Source of the DNA: Aphanocapsa sp. GSE-SYN-MK-11-07L
GTDB lineage: Bacteria > Cyanobacteriota > Cyanobacteriia > Thermosynechococcales > Thermosynechococcaceae
Assembly: GCA_019359715.1 (NCBI GenBank)
Contig: JAHHGS010000095.1
Coordinates: 1-49,881 of the forward strand
DNA length: 49,881 bases
Reading direction: 5' to 3'
In this document: one piece after another, positions 9,580 through 20,100 of the stretch
Numbering within the stretch: the first letter of the stretch is position 1
How the letters are laid out: every line of letters begins with the position of its first letter
The notes under the pieces: generated by a model
What the model was told of the DNA's origin: nothing
The model's input: only the letters and a program-made list of their open reading frames with translations
Databases searched by the model: none
Program-made: the position numbers and the translations under genes

Positions 9580-9887
9580 CCCTCCTCCGTTGCGGAGTTG
9601 ACCGCCAAAACTTCTGGCTGTTCGGCTAAGCGTTGGGACAGCAACTCAATCGTCGGATAATTCCAGACCAGGGTGGGCGGAATCTTCAAACCCAGCGACT
9701 TTTCAGCTCTACTAACAATAATCATGGCCTGAATTGATTCCAGCCCGAATTCGCTGATCGGCGATCGAATATCAATCTCATCTGGATCAAGACCAAGCTG
9801 TTCGGCAATTTGAGCGACCAACCAGTCCTGAATTTCCTCAGCACTGGCCGTCAACTCCGAGTTGGGGTCAGGTTTGACGTGTCTCAT
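9576..9887 (-). CDS. Free-standing acyl carrier protein
   Basis: This protein of about 103 residues is a single carrier domain with the phosphopantetheine attachment Ser near residue 51 (EFGLESIQAM). It is followed by the helix region (PPTLVWNYPTIELLSQRL) typical of PKS and HglB-type carriers; the HglB N-terminal domain in this cluster has nearly the same wording ([15 protein letters not shown]). It probably shuttles acyl chains between the two large synthases or to the type III PKS. The frame stays open to 10001, but the homology begins only after about residue 45, and the upstream part overlaps the methyltransferase gene. I chose ATG 9887, which has GGGAT a few bases upstream; ATG 9893 is also possible. 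The stop overlaps the start of the KS-AT-ACP-TE gene in an ATGA. Confidence 0.85.
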   Translation of the reverse strand: MRHVKPDPNSELTASAEEIQDWLVAQIAEQLGLDPDEIDIRSPISEFGLESIQAMIIVSRAEKSLGLKIPPTLVWNYPTIELLSQRLAEQPEVLAVNSATEEG

Positions 9888-9918
9888 GTGCATCCCATTT
9901 GACGCATTAATTAAGCTT

Positions 9919-10725
9919 CTACTTTTGCAATAGATAAAAGAAATATTCGTAGTCTCTGCTCTTAAAGCCCTGATAGTAATGCGTTCCCTCAATACCCGCA
10001 AAGGTACTGGTTAGTCCATGCAGAATTTTAGGAATACTATCTTGAATGATTTTGCTTTTGCGGTGATTTTCTAAATCCATCGCGGCCAGAACATTTGCGG
10101 CAATTGATTCTTGCTTGACCAACGTAAAGCCAGCTTGTTTGAGCTGGTTCAACAGGTCATTGATTTCAGGCTGGGGGCGAAAATCAGCGTAGAGAAAATA
10201 CCCATCGGGGCGCAAAACTCGAAACGATTCACTAAAGAAATCGCTGATATTGCGGTAACAGTGTGATGATTCGACATTGACTACAACATCAAAAGAGCCA
10301 TCGGCAAATTTTAATGCTTCTGCGTCGCCATGCCCAAAGGAAAGATTTGGAATTGCATATTTCTTCTTGCACAAATTGACGTTGTTATCAGAAATATCAA
10401 CTCCCGTCATTGACTTAGGACTCAGATAACGCTTAATAAACGAAGAACCGCCGCCTCGACCACAACCCACCTCCAGGACATCTTTGTCGTTGAGGGGGAT
10501 AGAACTAGCAACATGATGGTAAAGCTGCAAGCAGTAGCGTTCGCTCTCATCATGACTATTTAAATTCAACTTTGCAGCAGTTGGACTTAGCTCAGCAAAG
10601 CCATAGTTCATAAAACTAATATTGACATCAGAGAACAGGGAGGCAAACAGGTTATACCAGTTTGTCCAGAAGAATTTCTTGGCAAAGGGTAAGGTATAGG
10701 GCACAGAAAGCACTTTGTCTAGCAT
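9919..10725 (-). CDS. Class I SAM-dependent methyltransferase, phthiotriol-methyltransferase-like
   Basis: This is a 268-residue Rossmann-type methyltransferase. Motif I is EVGCGRGGG (about residues 85-93), followed by a GVDIS acidic loop and a VVNVESSHCY segment. That wording, together with the upstream FMNYGFAEL, resembles mycobacterial phthiotriol/phenolphthiocerol dimycocerosate methyltransferases, which O-methylate a hydroxyl on a polyketide lipid. The same kind of reaction on a long hydroxylated chain fits this operon. I chose ATG 10725 because GAGG lies 8-11 nt upstream. The longer frame starts at a TTG (10791) without a binding site and would add 22 residues with no family match. The gap to the HglB gene is about 95 bp, and the ACP gene follows after about 30 bp. 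Substrate and methyl acceptor are inferred. Confidence 0.85.
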   Translation of the reverse strand: MLDKVLSVPYTLPFAKKFFWTNWYNLFASLFSDVNISFMNYGFAELSPTAAKLNLNSHDESERYCLQLYHHVASSIPLNDKDVLEVGCGRGGGSSFIKRYLSPKSMTGVDISDNNVNLCKKKYAIPNLSFGHGDAEALKFADGSFDVVVNVESSHCYRNISDFFSESFRVLRPDGYFLYADFRPQPEINDLLNQLKQAGFTLVKQESIAANVLAAMDLENHRKSKIIQDSIPKILHGLTSTFAGIEGTHYYQGFKSRDYEYFFYLLQK

Positions 10726-10820
10726 ATTAATCCTCAGAAACGCTAAAACAGATTGGGCTGGCTTAAGTGATCGGCGCTGATTAAGGCTCAATCAAGACTG
10801 CTTGAGCCTGATTGACATCT

Positions 10821-12335
10821 CTAAACAAGGGTTAAGAAACCAGATTCAACCAGGTGTGAAGTGTATGTCATTAAGAGCTGAGCATCGATCGCTGGACAAG
10901 CAATCGAACTGCCAGCCAGGGCATCAAGAGTTGCTTGACAGCTAATGATTGGTCTTCGGGCTTGGAAGTATAAATCGGGAATCGTCAGTTGTTGGTCAGA
11001 CCAACGCTCTAACAAAAAGGGTCGCAGGGTGTAGAGCGGATTATCAGCCGAAGTAACATCATGAATTAGCGCTTGCCGCCATTGCTCGTAGGGAATCATC
11101 TCAATTGAGAAGCCAAACGAGCGAATCCATTCTACTAAAGAGGTCAAAGAGGCCGGCTCTGGATGCTGTAAATGGAATGCCTGACCGATTGATTTTACTT
11201 GCAGAGAAAGATAGACGATCGCCTTGCTGGCATAGTCAACCGGAGACATATCCAACATGTAGTCTACATCTGGGAAGGCTCCCATCTGGAAACAGCCTTT
11301 AATCATTAAATTAATAAAGTCATGGGTGTTCGAGACACCCGTTTCGCTATCACCAGAAATCAAAGGCAGTCTGTAAATGGTGACTGGAACTCCACGGCTA
11401 CCAGCAAGTTTAACCAACTTTTCTGCCACCCATTTGGTTTGTGAGTAACCGAGGAATATCCCTTGCCAGTCATCAAACTCTTGCGCTTCAACTACTACCT
11501 TGCCAGCGTAGGCAGTGGATTCAAAGACAGCAACGCTAGAAATATAGTGCACCGGCTTTAACTTGCCCTGACAAGCCAAGCGTAAAACTTCTTGCGTCCC
11601 CAGAACGTTTGCCGCTTTTAGGGCTGAGTAGGGGTAAACATAATTCAGTAAAGCACCACTGTGATAGATCGCATCAATCCGGGTTGCCAAAGCTTGGAAG
11701 TCTTCAGGCTCAATCCCCAACCAGGGTTGCGCCAAGTCGCCCGCAACCGGAAACAGTCTAGAGCTGTCTTTGCTATCCCAAAGTCCATACTTTTGGAGAT
11801 TATTTTTGATTTTTAGCTTGCCCTCGACCAGATCAGCCGCCCGCACTAAGCAGTAAATATTAGCCTGGGTTGCCCGGAGAAGTTCTCTGATTAAGAAAGC
11901 ACCCAAATAGCCTGTCGCCCCGGTCAGAAATATATTTTTCGGGTTGCTAAAAGCTGGAGTAGGATCACCAACTGGACGAATGGTTGAGTCCAGAACAACT
12001 TCAGCCGCCAAATCTAGGAAGGTCGAGGAAGTTTTTGGAGGACTAGCAGCCTTGTCTAGATCTTCAGGGTTAGATTGAGCCAGAAATTCTTCTGCCAACC
12101 GCTGAGAAAGGGAAGCGATCGTTGGATAATGCCAAAGCAAAACGGGAGAGGGCTTAAATCCCAATAATTTCTCTAGCTTGCTAACAATCGTCATGGCTTG
12201 CAGAGAATCTAAACCATAGTTCTCTAAATTTTCATCAACGTCGACTTGATCGGCTGAAATCATCAGGATTTCGGCCAAGTTGGATACCATTAATGTTTTG
12301 ATATCTGAGGCAGAGCAAGATCGTTCTAAATTCAT
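10821..12335 (-). CDS. hglB: HglB-like ACP-thioester reductase
   Basis: The 504-residue protein begins with a carrier domain whose phosphopantetheine site is Ser44 (YGLDSLQAM). This is followed by a thioester-reductase (NAD_binding_4) domain with the Rossmann motif GATGYLG at 139-145 and a YSQTK catalytic pair. Domain order and length agree with HglB (HetM) of heterocyst glycolipid synthesis, about 500 residues in Anabaena. The reductase releases a carrier-bound acyl chain as an aldehyde or alcohol using NAD(P)H. Its presence says that at least part of the product may leave as a fatty alcohol, as in heterocyst glycolipids, rather than entering the type III PKS. It ends 95 bp before the methyltransferase and begins 1 bp after the stop of the PfaD gene. 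The TAA-rich end of pfaD and this start are close enough for coupled translation. Confidence 0.9.
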   Translation of the reverse strand: MNLERSCSASDIKTLMVSNLAEILMISADQVDVDENLENYGLDSLQAMTIVSKLEKLLGFKPSPVLLWHYPTIASLSQRLAEEFLAQSNPEDLDKAASPPKTSSTFLDLAAEVVLDSTIRPVGDPTPAFSNPKNIFLTGATGYLGAFLIRELLRATQANIYCLVRAADLVEGKLKIKNNLQKYGLWDSKDSSRLFPVAGDLAQPWLGIEPEDFQALATRIDAIYHSGALLNYVYPYSALKAANVLGTQEVLRLACQGKLKPVHYISSVAVFESTAYAGKVVVEAQEFDDWQGIFLGYSQTKWVAEKLVKLAGSRGVPVTIYRLPLISGDSETGVSNTHDFINLMIKGCFQMGAFPDVDYMLDMSPVDYASKAIVYLSLQVKSIGQAFHLQHPEPASLTSLVEWIRSFGFSIEMIPYEQWRQALIHDVTSADNPLYTLRPFLLERWSDQQLTIPDLYFQARRPIISCQATLDALAGSSIACPAIDAQLLMTYTSHLVESGFLTLV

Positions 12336-12336
12336 G

Positions 12337-14001
12337 TTATATCTCTAGTTTAGAAACAACGGGTTGATACTGACTGTGGTAACTGGGCAACTGTAGTCCC
12401 TGCATATTTAAGTTCTGGATTCGATACAAAAAAGCAGTTCCATGCATGATTTGCTCTGCCACATCAACGACGCGCCGATTGCCGGATGCAAACAGATAAG
12501 AACCTCGCACCCAGTCATTGAAGCTGCCCATGGCTGGGCCACACCAAATTTGGTAGTCAATCTCGCGCTCTTTTTCGCCAGAGTTAGACCAGCGCGATGA
12601 TAGGCCCAAATACCAGCGAAAAATTAAAGCCATTTTCAGCTTGGGATTTTTTTCGGCCTTGGCAATTTTGTCGGGATTGCGTTTCGCTAGATAGGCCACC
12701 GTTTCTTCCCAAACCGATTCCAAACTTCTGCGAAAGATTTGTTGCTCTAGTTTGTCGCGTTCATCCTTGGGAATGTCAGCAATCGCGTTATAGGTTTTGT
12801 ACAAATCGAAGAGTTTTTGCGATCGCAGCGGAAACAGGGTTCCCCGTTTAAGCACTTGCAGTTTGACTCCCATTTCAAACATATCCGCCGCTGGGGCCAT
12901 CATCACATCCGGCATCTCGGCTTGAGTCAACAGGTTTTTAGCGTGTTCGGAAGTGCCAGCTTCCAGGCAAGATTGATTGATCGAGCCAGTCACCACGTAG
13001 GCGGCCCCCATCATAAAAGCCGCCAGGGCTGACTGCGGGGTGCCAATGCCGCCCGCTGCTCCTACCCTGACCGGAGTTGGGTAATCATACTGAGCTTGAA
13101 TTTGATTTCTTAATTCCAGAATCGAGGGCAAGAGGCATACCAGCGGGCGGTTATCGGTATGGCCGCCGGAATCGGCTTCCACGGTGATGTCATCTGCCAT
13201 TGGCACTTTTTCGGCCAGCGCTGCTTGCTGCTCTGTAATCAGATTTTTGCTAACTAATTCTCTCAGTAACTTGAGGGGGGCTGGCTGAAGAAACTTGGTT
13301 GCCACTTCTCGGCGGGAAATTTTGGCAATGACTTTATTTTTGATCTCAATTTGATTGCCGTGATTCAGGCTTAATCCAGCCGCTCGGTAGTAAACAATAT
13401 TGGCGGTTAAATCTAGAAAGGCAGAGGCTTCAACCGTGCGAACTCCGTATTTTAGATAAAGGTCAACTGCATTGCGTTCGATCGCGGGTTCGCTGGGACT
13501 GTGCAGCAGATTAAAAGCATAGGGCCCATGCGGTAAGGCTTGTTGAATCTTGTTAATCGCTGCTTCGACGCGGGCAGGAGACAACCCACCAGCCCCAAAT
13601 GAACTCAAAATTTTCGCTTTGCCCAGGGTTGTCACCAGCTCTTCTGAGGCAATTCCGCCTGCCATTGCGCCGGTCGCATAGGCATAGTTAACGCCATGAA
13701 AAGCCAGAAAACCTGGATCACCCAACTGCTGAATCGAAATCGCTGGCGTAGAAGCAAGCACTTCAATCTGTCTGGTTTTACCGTTGTCGGAGCGACTTAA
13801 ATAACCCTCATTGGTCACACCAATCTCTCCATCAACCCGTAAAACATAGCAGGGGCGATTTAACTTCAGTAGTTTAGTTCTGATCTCTGTTTCTTCAAAA
13901 GCGATACTCTCTAAGGCACCCTGCCAAAATTGATTCTCACCATAGAAAGGGTCAGAAAATTTAAGACTATTTTTACTTAACACTGTCTCTAATTTTTTCA
14001 C
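12337..14001 (-). CDS. pfaD: PfaD-type trans-acting enoyl reductase (FMN-dependent)
   Basis: The 554-residue protein matches the PfaD/PKS enoyl-reductase family, a TIM-barrel flavoprotein related to nitronate monooxygenase. Supporting motifs are the glycine-rich [10 protein letters not shown] segment, [25 protein letters not shown] and the [12 protein letters not shown] phosphate-binding region. In PUFA and Hgl-type synthases this protein works in trans, reducing enoyl-ACP intermediates that the multidomain synthase cannot reduce itself. With the KR and DH domains of the 2354-residue synthase it completes the set needed for fully saturated two-carbon units. The length is usual for the family. 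ATG 14001 starts the conserved N-terminal part. The C-terminal part ([14 protein letters not shown]) is also typical of PfaD. Confidence 0.92.
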   Translation of the reverse strand: MKKLETVLSKNSLKFSDPFYGENQFWQGALESIAFEETEIRTKLLKLNRPCYVLRVDGEIGVTNEGYLSRSDNGKTRQIEVLASTPAISIQQLGDPGFLAFHGVNYAYATGAMAGGIASEELVTTLGKAKILSSFGAGGLSPARVEAAINKIQQALPHGPYAFNLLHSPSEPAIERNAVDLYLKYGVRTVEASAFLDLTANIVYYRAAGLSLNHGNQIEIKNKVIAKISRREVATKFLQPAPLKLLRELVSKNLITEQQAALAEKVPMADDITVEADSGGHTDNRPLVCLLPSILELRNQIQAQYDYPTPVRVGAAGGIGTPQSALAAFMMGAAYVVTGSINQSCLEAGTSEHAKNLLTQAEMPDVMMAPAADMFEMGVKLQVLKRGTLFPLRSQKLFDLYKTYNAIADIPKDERDKLEQQIFRRSLESVWEETVAYLAKRNPDKIAKAEKNPKLKMALIFRWYLGLSSRWSNSGEKEREIDYQIWCGPAMGSFNDWVRGSYLFASGNRRVVDVAEQIMHGTAFLYRIQNLNMQGLQLPSYHSQYQPVVSKLEI

Positions 14002-14062
14002 AGCTAATGCTCACATTGGGGGTGAATCAGTCAGATTAAATTAATTTGATTTATAGTTAGGA

Positions 14063-17059
14063 CTATTTCCGAGTTGTCGAATGATTTGAGGAATGATGAT
14101 TTAACGGCGATTGATTGGTTAAGGTTTGATCGGTCAGAAACTGTTCAGACAAAGTAATTTGCATCTTAATCATCTCGCTGATTTGCTGGAGCGAATTGTG
14201 ACGATACTGTAAAAGCACTGAATGGTTTTTCGCGATCGCCGAAAAGTTTTCCGTCGGAACTTGGTGCTGATAGCCAAGCAGAAGCGGCGACTTGATTTTT
14301 GAATAAGATCTGTGATTCATTTTTGCACCGATCGCATGGTTGTTTTGCAGCCTTACTTTTCTGCCATTTTGCGAGTTTGAATTAGGCTTGTTTTCGTGCC
14401 CATTCATTGCAGCCTGAGTTTGCTCCGCCAAGGTTTGATTGGCAATATTTTTGTCGTTGGTGATAGTTGAACCATCAGGAATAATTCGTTTTTGGTCGAG
14501 TGCTAGAGCTGCAGAGAACTCTCTATTTTGATTAAAACCCGATTGATTTTGACCGTACAACACTGACAGGTCTAGTGACACCCGATGGCTGAGCAGCTTG
14601 GCCAAGGCTTTCAAAATAGAAGCAAAATCATCGACTCCTCGTTTATTGAGGGAAATTGTAACCTGATCCTGGGAATTGAGAGTTTCATTAATCCATCGAG
14701 AGCAAATTCCGCCTGCTCCCACTTCAACAAAAATTTTGTAGCCGTCCTGATAAGCTTGCTGCAACAGTCGCGGAAAATCAAATTGCTGGCATAACGTGTT
14801 GGCGATGCTATTACCGATCGACTGACTATCAAGGCTGATTGGTTGACAATTAGCCGCTGAATAAAGCTTGACCTTGGGCAAATTTTGGATCGGCAGCGTG
14901 TTCAATTTTGCCAGCTCGGAGTGTTCCGATCGCATGGCTTCGCAATGAATAACATGCTTAAACGGAGCCTGAATCGCATCACAGGCTAACGTTTCAATCA
15001 CTGTTTGGCAAGCTTGGGTATGACCGGCAATTACCACTTCTTTTGGAGAATTGATTTGAGTCAAGTAAACTCGTTGCTGATTTTTCAGGCAATCTATCAC
15101 CTGCGAGGCAGGTGCAATCAGAATATAGCTACTCCAAAAGTCTTGCTCTAGAAGCTCTGCGCTGGCTCCCCAAAACTCTCGCACGGCGTACTTTGGCCCA
15201 GAGAGTCTTTCCTCAAATAAAGGCGAAGACAGTAACGCACTGCTGCCTTGACTAAAGTTGTTCCAAACCCCTTGGGCATACATCATGCTAATTTCACCCA
15301 AACTGTACCCTAAGGCAGCCTGGGGCTGGATTTGGAAATAATCTCGCATCACCGCTGTCAACAGGCTAGCGATCCCAACTTCGGACTCAAACATAACTGG
15401 CAGGTCATCCAGCAATTTCTGCTCTAGTCGTTCAGACTCTCGGTTAGAAAGTTTATGCCGGCTTCTGGGATAGAGCAGTTTCTCAATGCTCGTCAAACGA
15501 TTGGTCACACTCTTGATCACCGGATCGTCATAGACCTTGGGAAACAGCTTGAACAGGTTGCGCCCGACCCCAACATAGGCGCCAAAAGCGCCAGGGTAAA
15601 CAAAGGCGATCGCGCTTGTTCTACCCAGAGGGTTGACGGTCAGGTAACTACCAACCGGGGTTTGCCAGTCTTTACCGGTTTCAAAAGCTGTATTAATGCC
15701 CTTAAATGCCCGCTGAATTTCCCGCTTTAACTCATCTTTGTTGCGCCCCAGAATTGCCAGGGCGTAGGTGGCTTCAGCCTGGGTTTGGAACATTTTGAAG
15801 GTCTGACTTGCAGTTTCAGCCAGAGAATCACTATCTGTAATTGCTTGTTCCAGTCCTACAAGCTGCTCAAGTAAAGCTGATTGCCGATCGGCGGCGATCG
15901 GAAACAAATAAAACGGCATTTGCTCCAAGTATCGGCTTTGACGATCAGGCTGGCTGCTGTCCTCTGACAGAATGATATGGGTGTAGCTGCCATTAAAGGT
16001 CAAGCTGTTGATCGCTGCTACCCGCTGAGTTGCTCCCTGGTTCAGAAACCACGGGCGCGATTCAGTTGGAACATAAAAGGGGCTGTCTTGCCAAAGCTCC
16101 GGTTGCTTTGGGCCGCTCCACTGCGGTATAGCTGGAATAAATCGGTGATAGAGGCAGAGAGCAGCTTTAATCAAACCAGCCAGTTCCAAACCAGTCTGAC
16201 CGATATTCACCTTGGCGCTGCCGATCGCGCAACTGAGTTCTGATTCTACAGTTTGATAGGCGGTGATCAAGCCCTGAATCTCAGCTTGGTCTTGGTCAGG
16301 CTGACCACTGGCTGTAACCTCCAGGTAGCCGACATTAGCAGGTTTGACATCTGCCTGCTGGAAAGCCAGTTGACAGGCTTGCTGAACTAGCAGATTTGGA
16401 GATTGAGTATCTGATGCTTGCTGCACCTGACTCACGGCATCGATAATAGCGTAGATGCGATCACCAGCTTGCTGGGCTGTTTCCAAGCGCTTCAATACGA
16501 CTGCACCCGCTCCTTCGCCCGGTACTTGATCCTTGGCATTCAGGTCATAGCTCAGCGTATGAATATCAGGTTGGGATTCTAAGCCAACATTCGTTAGATC
16601 TGCTAAATCTTCGAGCAGGTTGACTGCTCCGATCAGCACCGCATCCGCTTCGCCAGCAGCGAGAATTTGTTCGGCCGCCTTGAGAGCATCGAACAAAGAA
16701 TTGGCGACTGATTTCAGGCTGACCGCTGATTTTGGCCATTTCTGCTGCAACGCCTGCACTGGCAATTCAGTAGGGCCAATCATGATGATGCCTAAACGTC
16801 GGCCAGTAGCAGAGCCGAAATCTTGCAAAGCTCGGTCTGCAACTTGCAGTGTCAGTTGAGAAGGATCAAAGTTGCCGATCTGCTGACGTGTCTGACTTTG
16901 CGCCCCCCTAGCCCCCCAAGTTTGGGGGGAACCAGATTGGAAGTCCCCGTCATAAATACTGCGCTCAAAAGCATCTAGTCCATCGCAGGTTCCCCACCAG
17001 GAATCCATACCGACAATTGCCAGCTTGGTTGTTCCAATTGTTGTTGTAAGACTGGTCAT
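14063..17059 (-). CDS. HglC/PfaB-like protein: degenerate ketosynthase plus acyltransferase
   Basis: This protein of about 998 residues has a KS-like half (about 10-430) and an AT half (about 480-830), as in PfaB of PUFA synthases and HglC. The KS half has lost all three catalytic residues: the Cys motif aligns with LKSVANSL (Val for Cys), the HGTGT region reads LEVTASGQ, and NIGH reads NIGQ. It therefore probably acts as a chain-length-factor-like partner and not as a condensing enzyme. The AT half keeps its nucleophile in GYSLGEISM (near residue 585). The last 130 residues are low in complexity and then helical with spaced His/Gln/Leu residues, possibly a docking tail. ATG 17059 has AAGGA about 8 nt upstream; the longer frame starts at a TTG at 17080. 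A palindromic repeat lies inside the gene near its 5' end (see that entry). Confidence 0.87.
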   Translation of the reverse strand: MTSLTTTIGTTKLAIVGMDSWWGTCDGLDAFERSIYDGDFQSGSPQTWGARGAQSQTRQQIGNFDPSQLTLQVADRALQDFGSATGRRLGIIMIGPTELPVQALQQKWPKSAVSLKSVANSLFDALKAAEQILAAGEADAVLIGAVNLLEDLADLTNVGLESQPDIHTLSYDLNAKDQVPGEGAGAVVLKRLETAQQAGDRIYAIIDAVSQVQQASDTQSPNLLVQQACQLAFQQADVKPANVGYLEVTASGQPDQDQAEIQGLITAYQTVESELSCAIGSAKVNIGQTGLELAGLIKAALCLYHRFIPAIPQWSGPKQPELWQDSPFYVPTESRPWFLNQGATQRVAAINSLTFNGSYTHIILSEDSSQPDRQSRYLEQMPFYLFPIAADRQSALLEQLVGLEQAITDSDSLAETASQTFKMFQTQAEATYALAILGRNKDELKREIQRAFKGINTAFETGKDWQTPVGSYLTVNPLGRTSAIAFVYPGAFGAYVGVGRNLFKLFPKVYDDPVIKSVTNRLTSIEKLLYPRSRHKLSNRESERLEQKLLDDLPVMFESEVGIASLLTAVMRDYFQIQPQAALGYSLGEISMMYAQGVWNNFSQGSSALLSSPLFEERLSGPKYAVREFWGASAELLEQDFWSSYILIAPASQVIDCLKNQQRVYLTQINSPKEVVIAGHTQACQTVIETLACDAIQAPFKHVIHCEAMRSEHSELAKLNTLPIQNLPKVKLYSAANCQPISLDSQSIGNSIANTLCQQFDFPRLLQQAYQDGYKIFVEVGAGGICSRWINETLNSQDQVTISLNKRGVDDFASILKALAKLLSHRVSLDLSVLYGQNQSGFNQNREFSAALALDQKRIIPDGSTITNDKNIANQTLAEQTQAAMNGHENKPNSNSQNGRKVRLQNNHAIGAKMNHRSYSKIKSPLLLGYQHQVPTENFSAIAKNHSVLLQYRHNSLQQISEMIKMQITLSEQFLTDQTLTNQSPLNHHSSNHSTTRK
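16901..16935. repeat. C/G-rich palindromic repeat inside the HglC/PfaB-like gene
   Basis: The plus strand reads CCCCCCAA-GT-TTGGGGGG at 16912-16929, preceded by another C6 run at 16903-16908 and a TAG spacer. This layout matches a short palindromic repeat that I recall from intergenic regions of many cyanobacterial genomes. Here it stays in frame and encodes the segment SGSPQTWGARGAQSQ, about 30-40 residues into the protein, in a loop before the conserved FDP region of the KS fold. No second copy was seen in the window. The family identification rests on memory of the motif and needs a genome search. Confidence 0.6.
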
Positions 17060-17106
17060 GATTGATTCCTTAAATACCAACGGACAGAGGCTCAGGTCAG
17101 CGAAAA

Positions 17107-20100
17107 TCAGACTGGAACAACTTTAGCGGTTGCCCCTTTGCTGATCAGAGATTCATAGGTAATCTTCGATCTGAGTTCTAAAGCTGAAGGTAAAACGGTG
17201 GCCTTGGCCCCAATCATCTGGGTGTAAATTCTACCTTCGCGATCGTGGCTGATCACATCAGCAATGATTGTTGTTTTCTTGCGGGATTTGATTTCTGTTG
17301 AGACATAGAACAGCGTATCAAACGGAATCGGGGCGAAATGTTCAAATCTTTCAATTCCGGCTGGTAAACAACCTTGCTGACAAAGATGCTGTAATAACAC
17401 CCAGGTTGATTGAATCTGGACATCAGCAATGAAGGGATTAACGGTTTGGAGCGGAAACTGCCCTTGTTGTCTGGCGCTCAAACTGGGCAACAGACATTCT
17501 GCCGTAAGTCTTTCGGAGCTGGCATTTAAGATTGCCGTGATTCCCTGGAAAGATGGCCCATGAAACAGACTACCAGCCCCGTTTTGATAGAAAGGATGAC
17601 TCAGTTCAGTGAAAGATTGATCCTGGATTAACTGCAAGCCCTGATGAATCGGAGCAGTCGGGGTTTGTTGTTGCAGCAGCACTCGCGTACTGAAGTGATA
17701 GCGAACCTTCCCATCTTGATTTTGACTCCAGATTTTCACCTCGCACTCGATGGAGCCAGGACTGGTTTTATCAATTTCCTGGACATCAAGAATATACTCG
17801 TTAGCTAGGTTTTCATCGAAGATAATCCCCTTCAAAACCTTGTAATTCTGGCAGTGGAAGAAACGATAACCCGGATAGAATTGCTCACAAATATTGATCA
17901 TCCAGGTCAGAGCGCAGGTGGCTGGTAGAACAGCATGGCCAGCAATCACATGATCCTGGAGGAAAGGATTTTTCTCCAAAGTTAAGCGACGACGGATTTG
18001 AAACGACTTTAAGCTTGGATCGAGTTTCTCCGGTACGTGAACCAGAGGACTGCCAATCAACACCTGGGGGGTTTCTGCTGCCAATTCATTCACAAGCATC
18101 TGAGTGCCAGTTTGGAGCGGGATTAGGTCAATCTGGCGCTCTGCAAAGGCTTTTTTGAGTTCTGGGCTGACCATGCCGCCTTCCCACGGGCCCCAATTAA
18201 TCGCAACCGCATGACAGTTAGGCGAGTGCTGCTTGAGCAAGTGAGCCGATTTGTTGAGGATTTCGTTGGCGATCGCATAATCCGACTGCCCAACATTGCC
18301 GTAAAAGCCGACCACCGAAGAGAACAAAATCAGTTGATGAAGTTGATTAGCACTCACACAGCTCAACAGATTTTCCAGCCCCTTCACCTTGGCGTTATAA
18401 ACGGTGTCAAAATCTCGCTCAGATTTCTTCTCAATTCGTTTGTCGGCTAAGTTACCAGCGCCATGAATGATCCCGGTGACTGGGCCTAAACGCTCGATCA
18501 GTGGCGAAAGTTCGGTTCGGAGAGCAGCCAGATCCGTAACATCGACGCTCAGGTACTCAGCCTCTCCGCCTACCTGGGCGATCGCCGCTAGGGTTTTGGT
18601 AATTTCCCGTTGGGAGGCAATGACATTAAACTCTGCCTGTACCATCAACGGAGTAACTTTCTTGCCTTCCAGCGTCAAGCGATCAATAATCTGCTTTTTC
18701 AGGTCTGCTTCACTTTCGTATCCCGCCGCCCAAATTGGCTCCGCTTCCGAATGAACAGAACGCCCCAGCAAAATGAACTTACATTTGTGCTGCTTGGCAA
18801 TTTCTACTACGCACTGGGCGGTGATGCCTTTGCCACCCCCACTGACTAGAAATACCGAGGCTTGATTAATCCGGCTATTGACTGGCACCAGGGCCGCCGG
18901 TTCGCAAACCAAGGTTGACCGTCCCTGCAAGCTGTAGCCAACTTCGGTCAGCAAGCAGTTGGGATCGTGCAGTTCATCCCAGATCGCTTTAACCGATTGT
19001 TGAGCGCTTAGATCAGGGTGAAGATCGATCGCTCGGCAAAATACAGCCTGCCATTCTTGATTCAGGGTTTTGGTCAGTCCAAATAAACCGGATGGAATCA
19101 CGCTGAAATTGATCTGCTGCCCTAACCCAAATTCTCCATCCAGACGCGCCACCGTCATAAAACAACTGCGTCCTTGACCAGCAGCTTGATTAAGCGGGTC
19201 TTTAAGATGCTTAGCAATCAGAAACACCTGTTTTAGCAAAGCTGCATCACTGTCCTGAAAGCAGATCTGACCAGCTTGATTGGCCTGAGAAACCGGATGG
19301 AGATGGATAAAGGCGGAAATTGAGCCGTGGGTGGCAGCGATCGCCGCTAACTGCTGTTGCAGGTGTTCTTCGCTGAAGTCTGCTAGGCTAACTCGGTTCA
19401 CTGGCTGAGGCAAAGCAGAGGTCGCCACTCCTGGGAAACTGAGGACAACAGTTTGCCAGCCCCATTCAGTCAGAGCCTGAGCCAATTTTTGAGTGGTTGG
19501 GGAACCATCATCGCTCAGCAAGCAAATGTGACCCGCTGGCAGAGTAAAATCCAAGTAATCTGGTTCCGGCAGAGCTTTCAGCTTGACTGGGCTGCGGAGA
19601 ATTTTGCTATCAAGCTCTGGATTGCTCTCTGCTGGCTGCGGGCTTGGATTTGGATCAGTCGTCGAATCAGCCTCAGGCGCTTTGATCCAAGCCAGCAGTT
19701 GCGAGAGCGTAGATAGCTCTGTCAGTTGTTCGGAAGTCGGCTGGGTTAAGTCGGGACAGCGCTCTAGCAGGTCATCAATGATTTCCACCAGTTTGACGGC
19801 ATCAATTCCTAAGTCTGCATCGATCGCCATATCCATACCCAGCATTTCAGGTGGATAGCCAGTTTGTTCACTGACCACAGCCAGTAGGGTTTGAAGAATG
19901 TCATCAATATCTTCGATGTCATTAATATCTTCAGCAGCTTCGACAGCTTCGGCTAAGTCTTCAGCCCTGTTCTGAGCAGACACTAGTTCTGGCGCTTTGG
20001 GTTCAGCAACTTCGGCGATCGGATTCGCGGCTGCTGGCGCAGCGCTGGAAGCAGAATCCGCAACTTGGGACGGCGCTGGGGGCTGTGCGAGTAGAGTATG

